Source: Methanosuratincolales archaeon (lineage in GTDB: Archaea; Thermoproteota; Methanomethylicia; Methanomethylicales; Methanomethylicaceae). Taken from it: a DNA stretch of 11,612 nucleotides. The DNA lies in the NCBI GenBank assembly GCA_937930465.1, contig CALGKV010000131.1, positions 1 to 11,612 on the forward strand. The letters are read 5' to 3'. A program made the translations under genes and the position numbers. Shown piece after piece: positions 7,600 through 11,612 of this stretch (positions within the stretch are counted from its first letter, which is position 1; the number at the start of each line of letters is the position of its first letter). The notes beneath the pieces were generated by a model. It was given only the letters and a program-made list of their open reading frames with translations. It was not told the origin of the DNA and searched no databases.

Positions 7600-7797
7600 C
7601 TAGCTTATCTCCCTAACCTTGTCAGAGAGAATTTTGCTCTTGCCCCCAGTCGGAAGTGCCAGATCCTTTCCGCAGATGTTGCACTTCACAACAGTGGCTA
7701 CGTGCGAGAATACCGTCTGCTCGTTCCCGCACTCGGGGCACTGGACCATGTAGAACTTGCTCCTTGGCGCAGGCGTGAGCATCTCTTTCCTCTTCAT
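7600..7797 (-). CDS. rps27e: Small ribosomal subunit protein S27e (eS27)
   Basis: A 65-residue zinc-binding ribosomal protein. The zinc ribbon is formed by CPEC (20-23) and CNIC (39-42), surrounded by the family pattern YMVQCPECGNEQTVFSH, KCNICGKDLALPTGGK and a short C-terminal helix. Length is normal for archaeal S27e. ATG 7797 is preferred because GAGGTG (7809-7804) lies six bases upstream. A GTG at 7806 is in frame but is part of that ribosome binding site. The L44e stop codon overlaps the same site, so the two ribosomal genes look translationally coupled. The stop is TAG; readthrough would add only five codons before TGA. Confidence 0.95.
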   Translation of the reverse strand: MKRKEMLTPAPRSKFYMVQCPECGNEQTVFSHVATVVKCNICGKDLALPTGGKSKILSDKVREIS

Positions 7798-7807
7798 GTC
7801 ATACACC

Positions 7808-8083
7808 TCACACTATTTCCAGCTTCTTGAGCCTGATCCCTTTCCTCTGGTTCTGGTAGCCGCACTTCTTGCACTTCAATTTGAGGCTCAACTTCTTAGT
7901 AGTCTTGGCCGTCCTCTTCTGAACTGGCTTTCTGGAGCTGCCGTAACCTAGCTTCTTTCTCTCGTACCTCCTTGTGCCCTCCGCCAGCGCCCTCTACTTG
8001 CCCTTTTTGTAAAGGGTCACGCTGTGGGCCGTGTAAGCCTTACACCTTGGACAGTACGTGTTTATCTCTTTTGGCGCCTTCAT
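7808..8083 (-). CDS. rpl44e: Large ribosomal subunit protein L44e (eL42) with an in-frame TAG at codon 30
   Basis: The frame from ATG 8083 to TGA 7808-7810 encodes 91 positions of archaeal L44e, a zinc-ribbon protein near the E site of the large subunit. The N-terminal part reads MKAPKEINTYCPRCKAYT and continues to LYKKGK at residues 24-29. Codon 30 (7996-7994) is TAG. The same frame then continues with RALAEGTRRYERKKLGYGS, KPVQKRTAKTTKK and CKKC (71-74) to LKKLEIV. Both CxxC pairs (11-14 and 71-74) are needed for the zinc ribbon, so a 29-residue product would not work. No ATG or GTG restarts the frame soon after the TAG. GAGGT at 8095-8091 gives a good ribosome binding site. Related proteins usually carry a charged residue at this position (E, D, K or R, from memory), and GAG or AAG would need one substitution to become TAG. 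Gene identity is certain; whether it is read through, mutated or mis-sequenced is not. Confidence 0.88.
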
Positions 8084-8088
8084 CTCAA

Positions 8089-8562
8089 TTACCTCTTGAT
8101 TTCTGCTGCGATCCCCCTCTTGATGAGGGCTTCAGCGTTCTGCGCTGGGAGCAGCGCAACATCCTCGGTCTTATAGGGGCCATATGTTTTTAAATCTACC
8201 CCTACGAACGGTGGAACATCTCCAAGCAACCTGGCTAATATCTTTTTCGTAACTTCAGCAGCCTTTTTTTCCGTCCCCCTTTCCTTAAAGAACCCCTTCT
8301 CCTCATCGAGCAGTCTCTCAAGATCGAGGTTGCCTGCGAGAAAGTCTCTGCATATCTTAGATTTCCTGAGCAGCCTCATCTCGTTAAGCGCATTCTTGGC
8401 TCTCTTGAGCTCCTCCTGCATCAGCTTCCCCCTCACGCCCTCAGCGCCTCTGCCGAGGTTCTCGAGATACCTGTTGACTTCTTCGATAAACCCATCCGGG
8501 AGCTTCTGCAGCTCCTTGCCCTCCCTCTCCGAGATCCAGAAGTCCAGTATCCTTCTGTACAA
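8089..8562 (-). CDS. gins51: GINS complex subunit, Gins51 (Sld5/Psf1-like) type
   Basis: A 157-residue GINS subunit, part of the archaeal CMG-like helicase assembly that links MCM to primase at the replication fork. The N-terminal helical A domain begins YRRILDFWISEREGKELQKLPDGFIEEVNRYLENL. The small beta-rich B domain is at the C-terminus (VPPFVGVDLKTYGPYKTEDVALLP, then an amphipathic segment AEALIKRGIAAEI). The A-then-B order is that of Gins51. TTG 8562 is preferred as start: GAGGTGA (8576-8570) lies seven bases upstream, and the protein then starts where family members start. An upstream ATG at 8631 would add 23 residues but overlap priS by 62 bases, and that extension has no family-like features. 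The priS stop is inside the ribosome binding site. Confidence 0.85.
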   Translation of the reverse strand: MYRRILDFWISEREGKELQKLPDGFIEEVNRYLENLGRGAEGVRGKLMQEELKRAKNALNEMRLLRKSKICRDFLAGNLDLERLLDEEKGFFKERGTEKKAAEVTKKILARLLGDVPPFVGVDLKTYGPYKTEDVALLPAQNAEALIKRGIAAEIKR

Positions 8563-8569
8563 ATCTGCG

Positions 8570-9793
8570 TCACCTCGGCTCGGCCGCTCCCCTGCATATG
8601 AGGTACAGTCCAAGCGCCAGCGGGACCTCAAGCGTTTTGTCCTTTATGGGTCCCAGCTCTTCATCCCCTATCCTTACACGAGGTGCTTCTTTAACATATA
8701 TCCTTATACTGCCGTGCCTGAAGGCGACAGCTTCCTTCAGAGGGTCGAAATCGTCGATGCTGCTGTAATCAACGCGGAGCGTCCGGAGCCCAGACTTCCC
8801 ATGGAGGCTATTGGGGCACCTTATCAGCCTCTTCGAGTCGATAGTGACTCTCTCATCTATATTACAAATCAGATCCTTGATGGATGCGATCGCTATTTTT
8901 TCGAGGCTCTCGAGCGTGTACCCCTTCAGACTTCCCCAATAGGGCGGGTCAGACTCTATGCTCTTCAGGAACTTTTCCTTATTATCAAACAGGTTCTTTG
9001 CCACTCCGGGGGCAACTATCCCTTTAAGATCCTCGAGCGAAGCCCTATTGACGAATTCGTAGAGGGCCCTTGCAACCCTGCCCCTCCAGCCGCCGTCCTT
9101 CATGTCTGGACCTACGAGGATCCGGCTTTTGACCTCCCTGAATCCATGCGACCTTATGTCGATCCCAATGCCCCTGACATAGTCGGCAACTTCCCTCCTC
9201 CCGTCCGCTGAGAGCCCACGGAATGTTTTGCTCCTCACATGTATGTGGTATCCCCTGTGACCGGAGAAGAACACCTCGAAATCGGTTTCTGCGACCCCAA
9301 AGTCTGGGATGAGGTACTCGTCAAGTATCTTTATCACCTCATTCTTTGCGACTTGCAGGCAATCTTCGCAGATCCAAGTCCTAGTGTCGATCTTCTTCAT
9401 TCCGCAATGTGGGCAGCTTTCAGGCGGGAACCCTGCCCCGCCCATGCCACACTCAATACAATGCCACCGGTCATGCCTATCCTTGCACTCTGTCCTGATG
9501 TGATCCGAGTCAATGTCAAAAACTAGATCCGCCCCCAGCCATCCCTTTTCATTCATGTCAGTGGCTTCGGGCATCTGATAATATGCCGACGAATGGTAAA
9601 TGTGAGCAGGCGTATTTTCAACAATATATTCTTTTAGCGAAGATGGGTTGACGAACTTCATATGCCTTATCATTACCTCGCCGCCGAACTGGAGGAATGC
9701 ATACTCCCTCTGAGGCATATCCGGTACCTCGAGATCCTCCTCCCTCAGTCCTGAATAGTACCGTCTAAACTCATTCCTTACGATCTCGTGCAC
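8570..9793 (-). CDS. priS: DNA primase catalytic (small) subunit PriS
   Basis: A 407-residue catalytic subunit of the archaeal/eukaryotic primase, which makes the primers for DNA replication. The catalytic metal-binding pair is DID at 93-95 within ADLVFDIDSDH. The nucleotide-binding SGHRGYH is at 177-183 and a further family block, TIDSKRLIRCPNSLHGKSGL, lies near residue 310. Between them (112-145) are three CxxC pairs, CIEC, CPHC and CEDC, forming the zinc-binding stem, with more cysteines than the minimal four-ligand site. The start is GTG 9793, with GGAGGT (9806-9801) seven bases upstream. This overlaps the end of priL by 23 bases, so coupled translation of the two primase subunits is likely. 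It ends in TGA inside the gins51 ribosome binding site. Confidence 0.96.
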   Translation of the reverse strand: MHEIVRNEFRRYYSGLREEDLEVPDMPQREYAFLQFGGEVMIRHMKFVNPSSLKEYIVENTPAHIYHSSAYYQMPEATDMNEKGWLGADLVFDIDSDHIRTECKDRHDRWHCIECGMGGAGFPPESCPHCGMKKIDTRTWICEDCLQVAKNEVIKILDEYLIPDFGVAETDFEVFFSGHRGYHIHVRSKTFRGLSADGRREVADYVRGIGIDIRSHGFREVKSRILVGPDMKDGGWRGRVARALYEFVNRASLEDLKGIVAPGVAKNLFDNKEKFLKSIESDPPYWGSLKGYTLESLEKIAIASIKDLICNIDERVTIDSKRLIRCPNSLHGKSGLRTLRVDYSSIDDFDPLKEAVAFRHGSIRIYVKEAPRVRIGDEELGPIKDKTLEVPLALGLYLICRGAAEPR

Positions 9794-10847
9794 CGGTTTG
9801 ACCTCCGGGTCCGCTCATGATCTTGAGTTTCCTCTTATAGTAATTGAGGGGGTGCTTTGCATTTCTGCAGAATTCGTCCATACCTATGCATAGGCCGAAA
9901 GACCTTAGCACATCGCATTTCGGAGGTTTATACTTTGTCCTTGATCCGATCATCCCTGCTATATGCTCAATCTGATACCTTGCCTTTCCTTCGTCAAAGT
10001 CCGCAACATTTCCGAACAGCTTAAGCACATCATCAACACTCTCGCCCACGTTTACCATGAAAGTAGTGAGCGCGAACCTAGCCATGTGCGTGAGGCTTTT
10101 TCCGAATTTGACATCTTCCATAATGGCGACTATGCAAGGGGGCCTAGCTTCGCTCACAAGACCTTGGGGAAGTTCTTCATCAAACCGCATATTCTCTTGA
10201 GCATGCATGAGTATTTCGTCTAAGTAAGGGATCAGCGCCTCGGGAATCCTAAACTTGTGCAGCTCCCTCTCGGAAGCCCTCTTGATGATCCTGATCTTGA
10301 AGCCCTCTGAAACCAGGCGTGTGAGGCTTCCAGAATTGAGGAATACGAATCCGCCTTTTACGTACCTGTTGACCAGCTTCCAGTGGGCATCGTTGAAGCT
10401 GGTCGCCACCTCAAGATAGGACTGGAGAGGGATACTAAAGGGAAACTCTTCCCATTCGAGCTTCAAGTTAGCATTCTCTATCTCCCAAGAAAAGCCGGAC
10501 TTCGCGATCTCTAGTATCTTGTCCCGGGGCTCCTTCCTAAGTTCCTCCTCGACGCGTTTGGCCTCAATTGTTGCAAACCTGTTTAGAAGCCAGTTGGACT
10601 TGCTGCCATACACAAGAGCAAGTGCAAGCGGATACGAGATTATCTCAGACTCCGGGTCAGTAAGATCAGTCAGCCTGACGTTCCTTTCTATGCTGTCCTT
10701 TATCCTTGTGAGTGCTTTACGTAGGATTCCTGAATACTCCACAGCTGCGAGATCGCCGAGGTTCAGCTGCATCCTCTCGACGTATGATGTTGTTTGTTTG
10801 AGAAATGGGTATTTGGCAAGATCTTCTTTTGTAAGCATCAGGCTCAT
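9771..10847 (-). CDS. priL: DNA primase large subunit PriL
   Basis: A 358-residue regulatory subunit that partners PriS. The N-terminal half is the mostly helical subunit-interaction domain. The C-terminal domain contains four conserved cysteines, C238 (RPPC), C311 (PKCDVL), C320 (GLC) and C327 (DEFCRNAKHPLNYY), the expected ligands of the 4Fe-4S cluster of the primase large subunit. Length is typical. The ATG at 10847 lies 13 bases after the pcn stop; the upstream GGA is only a weak ribosome binding site, so reinitiation after pcn is plausible. A second ATG three codons inside is an alternative. The tail after LKIMSG is Gly/Lys-rich and contains the priS ribosome binding site at DNA level. 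Confidence 0.95.
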   Translation of the reverse strand: MSLMLTKEDLAKYPFLKQTTSYVERMQLNLGDLAAVEYSGILRKALTRIKDSIERNVRLTDLTDPESEIISYPLALALVYGSKSNWLLNRFATIEAKRVEEELRKEPRDKILEIAKSGFSWEIENANLKLEWEEFPFSIPLQSYLEVATSFNDAHWKLVNRYVKGGFVFLNSGSLTRLVSEGFKIRIIKRASERELHKFRIPEALIPYLDEILMHAQENMRFDEELPQGLVSEARPPCIVAIMEDVKFGKSLTHMARFALTTFMVNVGESVDDVLKLFGNVADFDEGKARYQIEHIAGMIGSRTKYKPPKCDVLRSFGLCIGMDEFCRNAKHPLNYYKRKLKIMSGPGGQTGARDRKE

Positions 10848-10860
10848 CTATTAGATCCGG

Positions 10861-11612
10861 CTAATCCGATTCCATCCTCGGTGCCAAGTAGTAGACTATC
10901 TTTCCTCCGCTCGAGAGGTTGAAGTCGAGCCTAAGCGGCATATCCTTGGAGAACATTATCGCCACTATCTCTGCCAACGATGACGCAGTCATCATCTTGC
11001 TCAGGTAGTTCAGGCTGTAAAGCGCCTGTGAGGCCTCCTTGACCTCGACAGAGAGCAGCTCCCCGCTCTCTTTTGTGATCACGATCTCAACCTCTCCCCT
11101 GTCTCCACTAGCGGTGATCCGCATCTTGTCGTCTTCGACCGCCATACGGACAAAGTCGCTCACTACTTCTGCGTCCTTTATAGCCTCGGTGATTGTGGAA
11201 GCGGGTGCCTTCACTGTGACGTTGAACGGGATCCTTGGCACCGAAAGCTCCTCCTTTCCGGTGTCAAGAAGCGGCAACGAGAACGTCCTCGTTGCCTTGC
11301 CCTTTAGCCTCATCTTGAGCCTTGCCTCATCCTCGCCTTTCTCGATCTCTAGCTTTTCGTTTGAGCCCGCCCTTCTCATCACATTCTTCATATCCTCAAA
11401 ATTGACGCCGATCGGGACCTCTCCAGAACATTCGTAGCTCTCAAATGCCCCTTTGGGGAGATCTAGGTCGACCATTGCAACCCTTGATGGATCCATTGCC
11501 CTAAGCTTTATCCCGGACGGGTCAGCCACAAAAACCCCCTCATCCACAAGAGTTGAGACCGACTCGATTATGCTCTTCCAGACCCTGCTGTCGGCGAGAA
11601 CCGCTTTAAACA
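10861..11612 (-). CDS. pcn: PCNA sliding clamp, lacking only the first base of its start codon
   Basis: The ring-forming sliding clamp that tethers polymerases, ligase and FEN1 to DNA. The frame runs to the window edge: the last two bases, read on the minus strand, are TG, followed by FKAVLADSRVWKSIIESVSTLVDEG. The missing base is almost surely A, making an ATG and a 250-residue protein, a normal length. Diagnostic blocks are GIKLRAMDPSRVAMVDLDLP near residue 45, the conserved DxG-type turn DRGEVEIVI near 170, and the C-terminal PIP-box-binding tail YYLAPRMESD. A GTG at 11547 would remove 22 residues of the first beta strand and helix and is therefore not the real start. The stop is TAG. It is the first visible gene of the replication cluster; its promoter lies outside the window. 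Confidence 0.96.
   Translation of the reverse strand, partial: FKAVLADSRVWKSIIESVSTLVDEGVFVADPSGIKLRAMDPSRVAMVDLDLPKGAFESYECSGEVPIGVNFEDMKNVMRRAGSNEKLEIEKGEDEARLKMRLKGKATRTFSLPLLDTGKEELSVPRIPFNVTVKAPASTITEAIKDAEVVSDFVRMAVEDDKMRITASGDRGEVEIVITKESGELLSVEVKEASQALYSLNYLSKMMTASSLAEIVAIMFSKDMPLRLDFNLSSGGKIVYYLAPRMESD

Noticed and set aside
7808..7993. Treating the second half of L44e as a separate gene
   Set aside because: No ATG or GTG start or ribosome binding site follows the TAG, and the half contains only one of the two CxxC pairs of a single zinc ribbon.
8330..9211. Plus-strand open frame of 293 codons
   Set aside because: It lies antisense to gins51 and priS, both securely identified; the translation has no recognisable domain.
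1..11612. Genome-wide reassignment of TAG to pyrrolysine, as known for some archaea
   Set aside because: TAG ends ileS, aif2a, nop10, rps27e and pcn exactly where these families normally end, so TAG acts as a common true stop here. Only the single L44e codon argues for decoding.
1..11612. CRISPR arrays, tRNA or rRNA genes, insertion sequences
   Set aside because: No spaced direct repeats, cloverleaf-like sequence, rRNA-like blocks or transposase frames were seen; nearly all of the window is occupied by core genes.

Overview
This window is archaeal chromosomal DNA carrying core informational genes. The evidence is an archaeal/eukaryotic-type isoleucyl-tRNA synthetase, an AglB/Stt3 oligosaccharyltransferase, Nop10, aIF2-alpha, ribosomal proteins S27e and L44e, a GINS subunit, both subunits of the archaeal/eukaryotic primase, and PCNA. 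Base composition is moderately GC-rich, arginine is mostly AGG/AGA, and ribosome binding sites read GAGGTGA, GGAGGT or GAGGTG. Gene order and protein style fit a TACK-type archaeon, perhaps Bathyarchaeia-like, but that placement is an inference.

Layout. (1) 1-1033, minus: an ATP-NAD kinase family gene, cut by the left edge, directly downstream of ileS. (2) 1073-4240, minus: ileS. (3) 4241-4391: a divergent promoter region. (4) 4392-6425, plus: aglB, the only plus-strand gene, ending in a T-rich stretch. (5) 6490-11612, minus: two transcription units. The upstream one reads pcn > priL > priS > gins51 > rpl44e > rps27e with overlaps or gaps of a few bases. A 130-base gap with T-tracts and a BRE/TATA pair leads to the second, aif2a > nop10. 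The pcn gene lacks only the first base of its start codon, which lies beyond the right edge.

How the genes fit together. PCNA, primase and GINS are replication-fork parts. L44e, S27e and aIF2-alpha belong to the ribosome and its initiation machinery. Nop10 belongs to the box H/ACA pseudouridylation complex. This replication-translation linkage is a known conserved archaeal arrangement, here in a compact form in which stop codons are nested inside the next gene's Shine-Dalgarno sequence.

The most unusual observation is an in-frame TAG at codon 30 of the otherwise intact L44e gene (7994-7996). TAG also ends at least five ordinary genes here, so wholesale reassignment is unlikely. A sequence error, a nonsense mutation or local amber readthrough remain open. 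Two of the TAG-ended genes (ileS and aif2a) are also in the same frame as the gene that follows, with no other stop between.
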